DNA from: Trichopria drosophilae
Lineage: Eukaryota > Arthropoda > Insecta > Hymenoptera > Diapriidae
Assembly: GCA_030407085.1 (NCBI GenBank)
Contig: CM059587.1
Coordinates: 35,623,001 to 35,687,000, forward strand
Direction of reading: 5' to 3'
DNA length: 64,000 nucleotides
In this document: positions 1 to 13,600 of the stretch, piece after piece
Numbering within the stretch: position 1 is the stretch's first letter
How the letters are laid out: the number at the start of each line of letters is the position of its first letter
Notes under the pieces: generated by a model
Told to the model about the DNA's origin: nothing
The model's database searches: none
The model's input: only the letters and a program-made list of their open reading frames with translations
Translations under genes and position numbers: made by a program

Positions 1-1612
1 GAAAGTTTCTGGTCGGTGGGGAGAAGCACTATCGAGGTACAAGTGGCGCGCTCAAATCGCTCGGAAGACCGGGAAGTATTTTCTGACCACATTATGAGCT
101 CATATTTTGATGTTTTGTGATGATAAAATTATTAATAAATTCTGATCTCATAAATATGATGTTTTGAAGGCATCTTTACGAGGACGATCCTTAAAATAGA
201 TATCTTTCTGATCACATTATGATATCATGTTTGCAAATCTTAAAGATATCAAGATTAGGACCTCATTTTGAGGACTTTCTGAAAAATCTGCTGGCTGGGC
301 ACTGTAATTGCATTGTGGATAATAGCTTTAAAAGTCACAAATATCGTGTCAAAAGTTACGTAAATGTTAAAAAGCTGTTAATTTTAATGTTTATTGGGTT
401 ATGTAACATCGGAAAGCTGTTATGACCTTCTCTGAAAGAAAATCATGTTATTATGAATTCAGGGATTTCCCTGAGAGTTCTATGTTCTGGACAGAATATT
501 CATACGCGGAATATATCGGCTGATACCGACTAAGGCAGAAATCTTCGATAGGAATTTCGAGCGTCGCGTCGCCGCTAGGCGTCGAAACAATCTGTTTTTT
601 GTTTTCTTAATAAAAATCTTTTAATTTAAATGTAAAACAGTCTGTACTGATTTTATAGGCTTTGACCTACAAATTGAATGAATTCTCTGTAGGTTATGTA
701 CCTCAGAAAGGAAAAATATGCGCCTCATATTTCCAATTAGTTCATTCCCAGATAACGCATGATATTCTCCGCATGTTTGAAATTCATACGAAAATCTCCT
801 GTGAATCTCCGTAATATTCTCATAATATACTCAGAATATCATAAACAGCATATAAAAGTTCATATATCCTATATAGATTCTCAGAATGTGCAAAACGGAA
901 TATTATATTTATTTCGAAATTCGTATATTAGTCGTATATCCCAAAGTCATCCTGAATTTCCTACACATACACTTTAAGTACGAACGCACCTATCGTATCC
1001 TGTATATATTCTCAGAATATCGAAAATAGATTATGACATGAGACGCATTAGCACCTTTCTCGCAAGTAGTAACAGCCGAGTGTGGTACGTATATAAGAAT
1101 CGACCATCCTGAGACAGATAAGTACATCGATTTTCCGATTAGTTTAAAAAAACAAACATTATTTTACGATCAAAATTGCCGGAGATATGATTTTTTGAAA
1201 ATTGCCTAAAACGCCAAAGCTCAAATTTTAAATTCGCTACATCTTCGAAAAAAATAAAAAAATAAAAAATCCCAATATACGTGTCCACTCATTTTATACC
1301 TAGAACCAGTAAAAGCGATTTAAAAATGGCGAAAAAAGTGTACGATTTGTAAAAGAATGCCTCATATATAGGAGTTCCGGCAGTCTTAAGGTTAACACAG
1401 GAAAAATCATGATAATGTGAAATTTGTAGAATAACGTAAAAGTTAAGGTGGCCCTTAAAAAATTATAGGTTCATAAATTGAAATTAATATTACTAATTTC
1501 TTAGTGTACGCGCATGTTTTGAATTTCACCAGTGCATGTTTTAAAAGCATTCGTTTTATTTGGTGGTTATACAAGAGTCTAGTTTTCCATTAAATGATAA
1601 CCGGCTTCGGTA
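1..1612. other. 5' flank of DNMT3, no gene recognised
   Basis: No coding exon is recognised here. A repeated phrase containing TCTGA(C/T)CACATTATGA occurs near 82 and 208, and AGAATAT-rich imperfect repeats fill about 760-1030. The promoter of the methyltransferase gene should lie in or before this stretch, but no TATA box or initiator stands out. An in-frame TAA at 1598-1600 closes the reading frame just before the proposed start at 1613. The sequence TTGCAG ending at 1621 resembles a splice acceptor, so a further 5' exon upstream cannot be excluded. Confidence 0.4.
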
Positions 1613-4600
1613 ATGTTGCAGTTTAAAAAACCAGCACGTAGTGTTGTCTATTGGAAATCAAATGCATGGTTATTAACTACTGCGTCCGAAATGGGAATCA
1701 TCAGTGACACCTATGCCAGCCGAACATTCGAAAATGCAGACGTTCAAGTAAATGACTTAGAAAATCTAGAAACGCCTGAAGGTATATATGATGAGAAACC
1801 AAGTTCGGACACGCAAGAGGAATGTACTGATTTGAGTATTGTAAATTCAAATCTTTGTAAAATATCAAGTTTTGAGGAGAAGGAATCAGATAACATTATC
1901 AGCGAAGATTCAACCGAACTGCGCAATGACAATGAAGAATCTTTGAAGTTTTTTTCTTCTGAAACAGAACCCTGCGTGACCGAAAGTTCAATCGTAAGCG
2001 AATTTTCGGAAAGTGCAGATTTTTACGAAAGAAAAAAAGAAGCTTTCATCATCGGAGATTCTAGTGCAAGTCCCGAATTGCTAGAAACTTTTAATATCGA
2101 GGACATTGAAAACAGATCTTTAGAAACTTGCATGGACGAAAATACACTCGTGAATGACTTTTCAGAGACAGTCGATTTTGAGCAGATGAGAAAGGGCGAT
2201 AATATTTTCAAAGATTGCAGTACATTATCTGAATTATTAGAAAGTTATAATACGGAAAGGTTTGAAAATGTATCATTAGAATCGATGGGTGCAAATACAA
2301 CTCCAGAACCAATTGATGAATTCGAGGATGTTTCTTTGCACGAAAGATTAGGATTAGGGAATTCTAAAAATGACTTGAAAAGTCATGAAGACATTGAAGG
2401 TTTTGCAAAAAGAAGAGTAAAAAAACCAAGGATTGAATTTCAGTGGTGGGGTTCTTCGGTAATAGAAGGCGAATTTGAACGAGGAAGACGAGTTACTAGA
2501 ATGTTGGTAAAAACAACGGAGAAGGAAGAAATTCAGAATGTTCCTGGAAGGTTGGTATGGGGTCGATATCAAGGATGCTGGTGGCCTGGTAAGATGTTAT
2601 GAAGTATTACTAAAATACAATAAGATATCGATACTTATTTGTTATACTTCCAGATGTCCGCTTTACTTTGCACCTATAACATGTATTTTTTTTTAATCTT
2701 TTGATTATTGCAGATTGTACGTTGATTTACTCAACGAAACATTTAATGCATGAGACGATTAATATTTTATCCTTGAAATGCTACACGCGGTTGCAGCTGG
2801 GCAACATCCCGATTACAGCAGTACATATAATATTCGGATAAGTTATTGAGTAATGATCGGTACTTTGTGATTTTATATAATGCAACAAAAAGATATACAA
2901 AACACGTTTTGAGTTGATCCCTTTAATGCATCTAAAACGACAATAAACTCAGGATGAGTTTCCAAATATTAAAGGGTAAACTAATTGGATCTAATAAACT
3001 ACACAGAGAGAAAGCAACTAGTTAATGGAATCATTTTATAATAGTAAAACGCTTTAATATAAAGTAGTTAAATTAACTATTTCCATATGGAACCATTTAC
3101 TTTTTTCCGTTACTCAAATTATGCGTATATTAAAATCGTTTCTACCATTTCATCATGGTTCTATTTAACCCTTTTTTATCTCTGTGTAGTAATTTGGTTT
3201 GAAACTACGTACAGAACACGTATGAGTGCAATTGATAATAATTTAACAGGAAACAAATAAAACTCTCAAAAATAATTTGACTGTTTAAAAAAAACAACAA
3301 TTTAAAAAGGCATTCGTTTGAATTTACGCACTGTTATTGATGCGTAAAGTGGCCCTTTTACGTACATCATGTGTAAACATACTAATTGAACTAAACATAA
3401 TAATTGCATCCTTCCCGCAACGAACCAAACAATAGACGTCGCAAATTTCGGCCTGCGAATAAAAGTACCACTTTACGCACGAATTGAAAGAGGACTGAGA
3501 GCAGTGGGAGAAGAGCCGCTTCCCGTATTTTGGTAAATATAACGAGACTTGGGGGGAGATGAGGAACCGGTTGATGTATATACAGCGATTCTAATGTAAA
3601 TCTTTTAGAAGATAGAGTGCCTTTCCCATTATTAAACTATTGTTCAAGAGTAGAATTATCATCAAGGTCAAAATAATGAAACTTTGAAAATGATGAAAAT
3701 CGTTTATTTTAAAGGATCGTTAACGAATACTGTCCATAAATCACGCGATTTACAGCATATCTCTCTTGCTTCAACTTTTATTGTATTAAATTTATCTTTT
3801 ATTTTGATTTTTCACTTTGATCTGCTTCTTAATAAGATCCGCTTCTTAATAAATCTTCTTAAAAATATTTCATTAACAGTGGAAACAACGAGGAAAAACT
3901 TTTAAGTAAAAAATGACGTCTTAATCCTGCACTGAGAGAAATGTTTGTTTTGAGTTACTGAAATAGCTTCATAGTAAAGCTAATAGAATTTAGATTTTTA
4001 ACTTAAGGTAAGCTACTTTATCCTAAAATTACCGTAATCTGAGGTTCGGTTAAAGTGATGTTAATAGTTGATATAAGAATTTTGAATTATACAATTAAAT
4101 TCATTGATTCGGCTGATGACCTACTACATTTTTTGAGTCAAATTACACGACGTTTCCGTCCTCTCGAGGCCCTCATCGGGTGCAAACTATTTAATACAAG
4201 AATTTTAAATATTAATGTTAGGATCATTACGTGGCATATTTACGCGCTTAGTTTCACCGAAACGGAGATAAACAAACATACACAAGCGCGGTCATTCGAT
4301 TTTCTGCATATTTTTCGACTTATTATTGACATGCGCAGTTCAAACGACAGAATTTAATGTACGATTTATTAGCTGTTAACGAACACTCATTGATTGTTAA
4401 AATATACGAGTTAATATACAATAACAATGCTGACATGCAGGAAAGTGCTGCTACATTCATCTCAAAGTTACCTGTCGTTTTTTACTTTACAGTTACTATT
4501 ATAACTGTACAGTTAATGTAACAGCCTTGAAATTAGCTTACATTAACTATTAGTCAATAATTTCTCTCAGTGTGGAATGGAATATCCAACGACCTGTTTT

Positions 4601-7600
4601 AGAACATATTTTGTAAACATTTTTAACATTCTGAAAATATCTGTAAATCATTTATAGTTTACGATTATTTAGAATATTTATGTAAGTATTTCAAATATTG
4701 TGAGAAAAGTTCTCGTTTTCCGCACGAAATTTTCGAAACTGTCCTGTAATATCCATTGCCGAACATTAATTAAAAAATTTAATCCATTCAATGTCGATTC
4801 TAATATAATATAATAATTTCAAGGTATTATCATTAATGCGGAAGATGCTGGGATGCTTCCAACTCCTGGCTGCCGTTGGGTTTGTTGGGTTGGAGAATCT
4901 CAAATTTCGAATGTGAGTTTGTAACAATAAAATATTTATTATTATCAAAAAAGTACCAACATTTACATTGTTTTCTGGTAATATGTACACTTTTAATGAC
5001 ATAATTTTTATCTTTATATTTAATTCAAACTCGATAAAGTAGGGGACCACTGTAGTATTTTTAATAAACAAGACATAAACTAAGATAAGTTGAAAAAAAA
5101 TTGTCAACTCGACAAAGTTAAATTCGACTTTTTTCGAGAACCAGCCATTTACAATATCAGATTTTAAAATGGTTTACGAAATTCTGCTCAAATCAACACA
5201 ACATAAATTACAAATGATTTGGTTATTACTTAAACACTTTTCATGTATAACTTTAACTGGTTTTTCTTTTGTGCATCGTAATTTTAACATTTTTTCGTTC
5301 ACGATTTGTTTCGTGCAAATGATTTTGCAGAGTGTATCGTCTTTCTACTTACTCCTTGTAACTTGCTTTTTGTGCATGCTTTTTGACAGTACCTCCAATA
5401 CTGTCACATACTGCTGTGCCATAAACCATTCTAAAGAAATTCCACCCTCTTTTACACTGAAAGTCGTCTTCGTGTAGGTAAATTTGTAAAATTATATTGC
5501 ATGTTTTAGTGAAAGATGCTAAAAAAGACAACTATATTAAAAGAATCGTAAAATAATAATTACGTTGCGTGTAAATTCATACGAAAATGATAAAAATTGC
5601 TGCATTAAGAATACAAAGATTAATGTTCCTTTCCTTAAGGAAAATTACGGGTTCACTTTAGGAATTCTTATCCAATAAATGGAACTATGATTTTTTATGA
5701 TGTTAATGAATATACATACTATGAAGAATACCAAGTTGAATTATGATATTTAGTTAAGATGATTGCGATGATGAAGGCTTATGATAAACGGTTCTGTATT
5801 TTAAGAGTTTGATATGTATGTTCGAAAAGTTCTAATATTGGATGTATATTTTTGCTTCCGCCGATCGCCAGTTTATTATTGTAGATATGATTTATGTTAA
5901 AAAAAATTAATCAAGATGTTTAATAAGCTTAGGCATTTGTAAATGGATGCTATCGTAGCATTGTTCCAGATCTTATGATAAACACTTGTTTCATTCAATC
6001 AGACACGGCCTCGCTGCAGCGTTTCAAGATTAGAGTGATTTTGAACGTTGATGATGGAACATTTTTTATTGTAATCCAGAGAAACGGTTTTCCCACTATC
6101 ATAAAAAAAATCCTAGACTGATAATAAAGAGTGGCTAACCAGCACATTTCCGAAAAAACTAAAAACCTGAGACGATTCATATATTGTCCAAAAACATGAT
6201 GAGTTCTTTTAACTTGCAATTTGAATATTATTCGACAAATTATAAACAGCTTCACAATATAGCCTACAATTTTGAAGAAAAAAAAGGTTACAAGTTCAAA
6301 AGTAGTCTGCCGAAGTAAAAATAACATATTTTCAACAATTGTAGGTCAATTACTAATTAATTTCTTTGGTATTCTTTAGGAGGCTATATAGTAATTAGAA
6401 TCACCGTAACAGAGCTCGAATGTTGAAAATTTATTTAGCGTAAATTTCTATCTTAACAACGCTTCACTTTAGAACCTTCTCAAAGCAAATTTGCGCATCC
6501 AATATGATGATAATGTTTGATGACATGCGCCAATAACGTCCATTTCTGCATAATTTATTCTGTCACTACATTAATTGTCGATTGTAATTTGACTATTGTT
6601 TCTCCTTATGTTTTCAATTTACTTATTTGCTGGTATTTATTATTACTTACAGATTCTCATTGTCTTAACACCTAATGCTTTTTCAGTTAAATGAAGAAAA
6701 GTGTATACAACCCTTTGAAAAGAATGCGGAAGCACGCTTACTTGCATTCTTCAGGAATCCTACAAAAAAAAAGGCTAAGATTGATTCTCGGGCATCAGTT
6801 GTAAAGGTAATTTTATATTATGCTGACAATATATTAGATAACAGGAGATATAAGTAAATGGATAAAACATTCGCGGCAGGGGACATTTATGTAGGAGGTA
6901 GTTTATTTATGGATACATGCACTTTTTCGATACAAAAAGATCAAATATCAAAGAAAGTTTCTTGATATATCTATTAATTGAATCAATTGTCACGCGCTGA
7001 CAATTACAGTTTTAGAAATAGAAAAAATCACATTAGATCAATAAGGTGGATGTTCCATAACTCCATCACTCAAAACCCAACAGTTGTTAGTCGTTCATGA
7101 ATGATATACACGTAGTATTCACACACACATATCGCATATCCGCTTATGCTATTATATGTTATATGAAATCATGTAAACAGCAATTTTGTTCCGATCTATA
7201 AAACTATTCAGAAAAGTAGTGAATAAGTTCATTGGATTATTTATATTCATACCGGATAGGAAAATTCGATAATATATTCTACAATAATTGTACTAGGAAT
7301 TAAATTCTCGGCTTTTTTTGATTGCAGTTGCTCCGCGAAAGATTCAATACTGGCCCAATGATGAGACCATACAACACATGGATACAAAAGTATGTTTTGC
7401 CTCACACTAAAAAATGTGAGTCCGTAACAAATGTAGAATAATTCGTTTTTTAAAATCTTCATTGTAAATTTAGAATATCCCACTAAAAGGGAACTGTAAT
7501 TTAAACAAAAATTAATTTTCAGTGGAAGATTTGGTCTTCTTTCCCTACCCTTCTGACATAGAATGTCGATTGAGCGAATTAAAACAAATCAATGAAAAAC

Positions 7601-10600
7601 GCAATCAAAACTTCCTTTTGGAACAAGAACAAGAACGTAAGAATTTGAGTAAATAATAAACTTATTCAGTACCCTCGTAAAAAAGCGTAAGGTCCGCTGT
7701 CATTTTTACCAGGGTACAGTACGTTCCTTTGCAACCATAGTACACCAAATATCTCCCTTTCCTTTATATGGACGTGCTATTAAGTAGTTAAGAGTAGATA
7801 AACCCTGTTACCATAAATACTATACTGGCTTATTCAATTCGACACTTTGATGCAATTGTGACCTAATATGTGTCCTTGACCATGACCTTGAATATAATTT
7901 CAAGATCAAATTGTCTTTTGTGAATGGAAATCCTATATTTTTTATCAGAACTGCGGAAAGAACGGAAAATTTTAAGGCTCTGCCATCGACTGTAACTTTG
8001 GAGAAGTTTAATTTTTTTAACGGAATCACAATTTATGACCACAGAGATTTATGATCACCAACTTTTCGATATTTCGTATTTACAGGGTACAAAGTAGAAG
8101 GGGCGGGGGGGGGGGGGGTCCGTACTGTGGACATTTTCATCAAGGTCATGATCAAAATCATAGTCGGACGTAAACATAATCTTTGATAACGACATTAAGC
8201 ATATTCATCAAAAAATAATATTTTATATAACACCGATATAGGGTCTTCCAAAAGTGCTAAGAAACCTTTAAACAAAAAATGCGACAAATCGGATCGAAAT
8301 TTGGCAGATGGAGTTATACCCATCTCCGAACAAAACGCTGGACTGATTGTTTGGGCGAAAATGGACGGATTTCACCTCTGGCCAGGTGGGTCTGCCAGTT
8401 ACGATTGAAACCGCTACGAATTTTAAAACAATCTATTAAATAAATTGAATTTCAGGTGTGATCGCAGATTATCGAGATCTTAAAGTTAATGTACCAAAGT
8501 TTTCGTGTCAATGGATCATCTGGTACGGCGATCTTAAACATTCCCAGGTAAAATTTAATGAAATAATAATAAGATATCATTATAAATTTGTATGTAAATA
8601 AAATGTAATGAATTCTCTGAAAAAAAAATACTTTTTCTGTAAAGTATTTACTTTAGGCAATATAAAATGAACGACAATCTAGAAAATTAGTTTTACTTAT
8701 GAATTATTTCACAATAAATCAGTATGTCAAACATACAATGAAGAAGGTCATTACAGAAAGTTAAATTTAAATAATTTTAGTTTAGTATAACAGTTTATTC
8801 TTTTCCTAAATTGAAATTCTGGGGTGTTGAAGTTTTGAAAATATTCGTTTTAACATATTCTCATATCTAATCATTGAAGTAAACAAAAATGAAACTGCGA
8901 TATTGTCCTCATCAGTTAGACGGGTTCCAGCAGGACATACTTTCAATCTATTGAAAAGTCCCATGCTCGTGCAACAATTCCATTAAAATTTGTTTTTATT
9001 TCGTAGTCGTATGTGTTTCTTTGTAAACATCAGTTATGTAATGGGGATTTGTAATATGATACTAAGGTACCATGAGTACCATCTATTGTACCTTTAAACA
9101 TGTACACTCTTGCAGACAATGGCACATTTCCTCTATTTTATCAACTATCCATTATCCAGCACTTTATTTGTTTATCGGTTGTATAATATATTACAAACGC
9201 GCAAAACCGATTTTGATTTGATTTGAAACCAGTTTTACTACAATCCTGGACTAGCAAGTCCATAGTCAAATGAAAGTATCATACCACACAGAATAGAAAA
9301 AAGTACAAACATAATATAGTAATAAAAAATACAATACAATAATAAGATTAAATTATAAAGAAAAGTCACTTTACATAATTCTTGTACCTTGAAGTCTCTT
9401 AAAAAACTATATTTTGTCACATATTAGAGGAACTACAGAGAACGTGATCAAAATTTCACGAAATCTCGTGTAAACTAAAGGAGTATACGAAAAACCCTAC
9501 CCCTATTCTGAAAATCATGTAAAGAATAAAACAAGCAATAATTGTCAATCAAAAAATGAATTTCTCAATATTCTTAGATATAGTAATACAACACCTTTGA
9601 AAAAAAAATAGCACAACCCAGTGCATATACTATGAAGGAAAAAAATAATTAACTCAAGCACCAACCACGCAACAAAAATAATAAATCGATCAAGTACAAC
9701 TACTTACCTATCAGCAACAGAAAAGAAAATGATAAGTTATTTTTTCCCGTGTATCTCGATACATTTCCAAACAATTTCGATTTGGGAGAAATTAGTTGAG
9801 CTTATGAGATTTCAGAAACTTACGATTTTTATCATCTATAAGTAGCTCTTAAGTAAATATTCTGGAAATTCAAAGGTGAAAGTCGTCATATATGAAAATA
9901 GTGGATCATATTTGCGGCATGTATTGGGCCAAAACTTGACAAAAATCGCGGTTAGTTATCTTTGTTTGCCCATATCTCCGAAAAGAAGCAAGTTGGCATA
10001 TTGAAATTTGGTAGAAAGATAGCTCGTACATTCTTGAAAAACATAATCAAATTTTGCGGAAATCGAAGATGGTCTTTTTGAGAAATTCTATTTAAAAACA
10101 ACAACACTTTTTTTAGTTGTTCCCATTTATCTCGACGATTTTTGAAGTAATTCAAAATATGGCAAAGCCAAGTTAAAGTTGATAAAAAATTCCGCACATT
10201 AAAAAAAAAATTGTCCCGATTAGATAATGTGCGACGAAATGGCGGCCATTTGAAAAAAATGTGAATTTTAAATATTGAAATACTTCATTTTCGAAGTAAT
10301 GTTTGGCATACCTCCACAGAGCCTCAGAATCATTTTTAGGTAAAAATAAAAAATACGTGTCCCATGAAATTTGAAGTAGAACACTATCCCAGAGTTACAA
10401 AAGAATCAAAGACAACGATTTTTTTTTTGCTGGGTGTATCCATCTGGAGTCGGTCTAATATAACTTTGAGATTACTCATTTGTAATGATAAACCATCTGA
10501 GCTAAGTGGCTTAGATTTGGCCAAAGAGGCTTACTTAGGTTACTTCATAAGACTGTATAATAATGGATATAACTAATCAGACAGGGTTGATCATCACTAC

Positions 10601-13600
10601 AAGTAGGTTCCAATTATGCAACCGAGATGTTCATTAAGTTCATCAGGGAGAAATATTACAGCGACGAGCCTGGAGCTGATGCTGTAAGACCAAATTTAAG
10701 TAGGCAAGTTTAAACCTTGATCGAATTGTTCATAAAAGACTGGTCACACAATCGTCTTTGGCCAAAAGCAAAAGCGTTTTGGTGTTACTCTTGATATGAC
10801 GTAATTGAGTCATGGCCTTGTCATCACTGATTCTCTTGGCTTTACTAAAGAGCGACTCTCGACGCTTGATAAGATGTTTGATGTCGGTAGTGATCCATGG
10901 TGCAATTTACCTCTTCAAATCATGTGTGAATAACGTGTACCAGGGTTCTTCGAACGACTAGATTATTATAATTTTATGAAGATCCGCAATAATTAGCACT
11001 TCCTTGGCGTCGCGTCTGAAGTAGGTGCTGCCATTGCGTACCCGAACAAGAGTGCCACTCAGCAACTTTGTCGCTTCCTTCACCTTTCTTAATAGTAAGT
11101 GCAGATGTTTAGCAAAAAAGACATTGAAGTATTCTGTTTCCGAGCTTTCCTAGTACAATACGGGAAAAATTTTAAATTTAGTGACCTTTCCAATTTTTCT
11201 CTCTCTAGTGGCAACACATTTTTCAAAAATTCAGAAATTGCCGGGCAATGAATTAAGAAATGTTGGAAGATCCGTCGATATAAGCGCATTCATCTTTTGA
11301 GGGTCGATGATGATAGATAAATAAAGTTCACCTTATTTAAAGCGCGTTTAACAAAATCAATGGGAGTCGAAAATAATATTCCGGTAACTGAATTCGGTGG
11401 TTGGATGTACGTACGGAATTTGACTCTTAATATTTTGAATTTCTTGAGAATTGGTTGCTGCGGCTGCGTTTCAAAGAGATTTTCGATATTCAGTAAGTCG
11501 CACTACATTATTAATTGCTTGACGCATCAATCATGTCATTCTGGTATTCAGATCAAGCGAACACACTATTTTCCGGCAGCAGAACCTACACTTGATTCGG
11601 TTACGGCGGTGACATATTATTAATACATTAAATGATGTAAGACGCGTACAGGATGCTAACGCCGAGGAGATGTGAAGGTATAGACTGACAAGTAAACCTA
11701 CCAAAGTGTAAATCTCCGATTTTTATGAAATTTGGATATGTTGTAAAATATATGACGTGTGGTTTCTTCGACTGTAGATTAAAATATATAATGTAATTTA
11801 TTTACTGATTGCTCAATCCTGAAAATGGCCCACAAGATGTCGAAACGTAGAAAATAATTTTTTTTTGTTTTTCAAAAAAGACCGACACACCGACATAAAT
11901 TACATTATATATATGCTGTTAAATGTGAAAACAAAGAAACACGTATTTTTTAAACAGATGTGAATTCCTGTCTAGAAGGTAGTTCTTAAGCACCACCGCA
12001 TGGAGGACGTTTGATTTTAATGCAGAAGGTTCCTCCACGAGTGACGAATACAAACTGAAACAATACATACATAACTGGTAACGCCAAAAATTGTTGAAGC
12101 AGAAATAATCAAGCATAAATATTTTCATATTTCAACGCATAAAATAATGCATTTATGTGTAACTTTTACAATGCATTTTGCAGTGATTCCAAGGTACATT
12201 TTTGTCCTGTACTGATAATGAGTAAACAAATTTTGGGCAAGCACTTTTGCAAACACTAGTATGATACATTTCAAATGAATTGTCGTGAAATATAGTTCTT
12301 TTACAAATGTACGAGCTTTTAACGCGTACAGAATATCAATATATTAAAAGCTATATTATTATTATTATATCTTTGTTGCCTTCATAGACGTGATTACAAT
12401 TGACTTCGGGTTTTCACCTCTCTTTTACAAATTATTGTTTTTACATACATTTTACATCCTATTTCTTTTGCAACATTTTCATTCACTCTTCTACATGCAC
12501 ATTTCTTACTCACATATACTTACATTTACAATATTCTTTCTTTTAGACTCACCCTCTCATACTTATATCTGTAGAATTTTATCTTCTCTGCCATACTCAC
12601 CACATTCATACTCTCTCTCTCTCTCGCTCTCTCTCTCTCTCTCCTTCTTTCTCTCTCTTGCTTTACCTTATTATCTAATTATATTTTTCTTATTTATTTT
12701 TCCATAGTTTATTATCTTAGTTATTAGGTTGCAATAAATGTACATGTGCGACATAGCACCGTGATGCAGAGACTGTATTCCGATCACATCATGTCCGAAA
12801 CATTGTAAGGGCAGGATGCCGTCTAAATTTGTCCACAGTTCGTTTGTGGCCAGGACATTAATAAATATGATTTCAATCAATCAACCAATTCATCTCTCCA
12901 CTCTCTCTCTCTCCTCTCTCTCACTTGTTCTATCATCTCCATCCATTTAAGCCCTCTACCATCTTCATTTAGCACTTCTATATTTTGTCCTATCTTTTTC
13001 TTTATATATTCACAATTTGATTTCACATGCTCCAGATCTTCTGCTTTTCTTCCACACAGCCTGTATTTTCTGTCTTTCTCTTTCATCCAATATTTATATC
13101 CCCTTTCTTTATTAGAAGCTGTACTTACAATAGTTATGGGAAATTACACGCCGCACACATATGAAATAATCATAAAAATATTGCAAATTACAACACAAAA
13201 ATAAGTACATCACGCATTATCCTGATAATATGGGACAATATAGATAATTTCTCTCGGTGTAGATATTTATTGGTAGCGTTGTAAAAATATAAACATAGAA
13301 TTTGTTTATATACAGGTGGATTACCGAAGTGTATCAACGTTTGAAAAGGGAATGGAAAATATGTTGGAAAAAATCAAGTCGTTAATTTCGAGCAAAGCTA
13401 CACACAAAGCATCACAACGTCAAAATTCCCTCTTCCTGGAAGGAGTACTGCATGCTTCAATGGTAAAGAAAGTTTTCCATGAAACAATATTGAAATTAAC
13501 CCGTTGGTGGTACACATTTTTATGATGAACCGTTTTTTAAGAAAATTTTTGGGTAGATTTAAAAAGTGAAATTGCGGAGATTTCGTTGGAATTGTTATTA

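Larger units (their letters stand above)
2589..4823. other. DNMT3 intron 1
   Basis: This interrupts the WPG motif of PWWP1. It contains two short inverted-repeat elements (listed separately) and otherwise unassigned AT-rich sequence. No alternative PWWP exon was found in it. Confidence 0.8.
2543..6806 (+). other. DNMT3 PWWP domain 1, encoded by three exons
   Basis: The first chromatin-reader-type PWWP module spans the end of exon 1, all of exon 2 (4824-4912) and exon 3 (6687-6806). It reads GRLVWG.., then WWPG (323-326), WVCWVGESQ (344-352) and a C-terminal helix region with PFEKN. One intron interrupts the WPG glycine codon in phase 1, and another follows the Ser-Asn of the last strand in phase 0. 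Relative to human DNMT3A (cage Phe303, Trp306, Asp333), the residue before the WW pair is shortened so that the Phe is missing, and Asp333 is replaced by Glu350. It may therefore bind methyl-lysine poorly or have another role. Confidence 0.88.
8548..13315. other. DNMT3 intron 7, rich in retroelement debris
   Basis: This 4.8-kb intron separates the PWWP2 core from its C-terminal helices. It holds non-LTR retrotransposon fragments (about 10700-11110 and 12720-13090), a hammerhead-like motif flanked by an inverted repeat (11784-11912) and CT microsatellites (12610-12660, 12900-12924). The part from 8548 to 10600 has no recognised feature. Confidence 0.7.
8334..13462 (+). other. DNMT3 PWWP domain 2, encoded by three exons
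   Basis: The second PWWP module spans the end of exon 6 (8242-8385), exon 7 (8456-8547) and exon 8 (13316-13462). It starts GLIVWAKMDGFHLWPG (496-511), continues to WIIWYGDLKHSQ (530-541) and ends in a helix region containing FEKG. Its internal introns sit at the same two points as in PWWP1 (phase 1 inside the WPG glycine, phase 0 after the last strand). Phe506, Trp509 and Asp536 align with the DNMT3A cage residues Phe303, Trp306 and Asp333, so this copy is the likely H3K36-methyl reader. Confidence 0.88.

Noticed and set aside
2714..2850. A possible exon after TTATTGCAG, in the phase of exon 1 of DNMT3
   Set aside because: It stays open for about 40 codons, but the product lacks PWWP features and ends in a stop. 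The exon at 4824-4912 gives the exact missing PWWP core with matching phases.
7390..7395. GTATGT as the donor of DNMT3 exon 4
   Set aside because: Every entry phase then runs into a stop in exon 4 or exon 5, so it cannot give the full-length protein. It is kept only as an alternative-splicing idea.
12390..12707. A 105-residue frame ending in Leu/Ser repeats
   Set aside because: It is a translation of AT-rich sequence running into the CT microsatellite.
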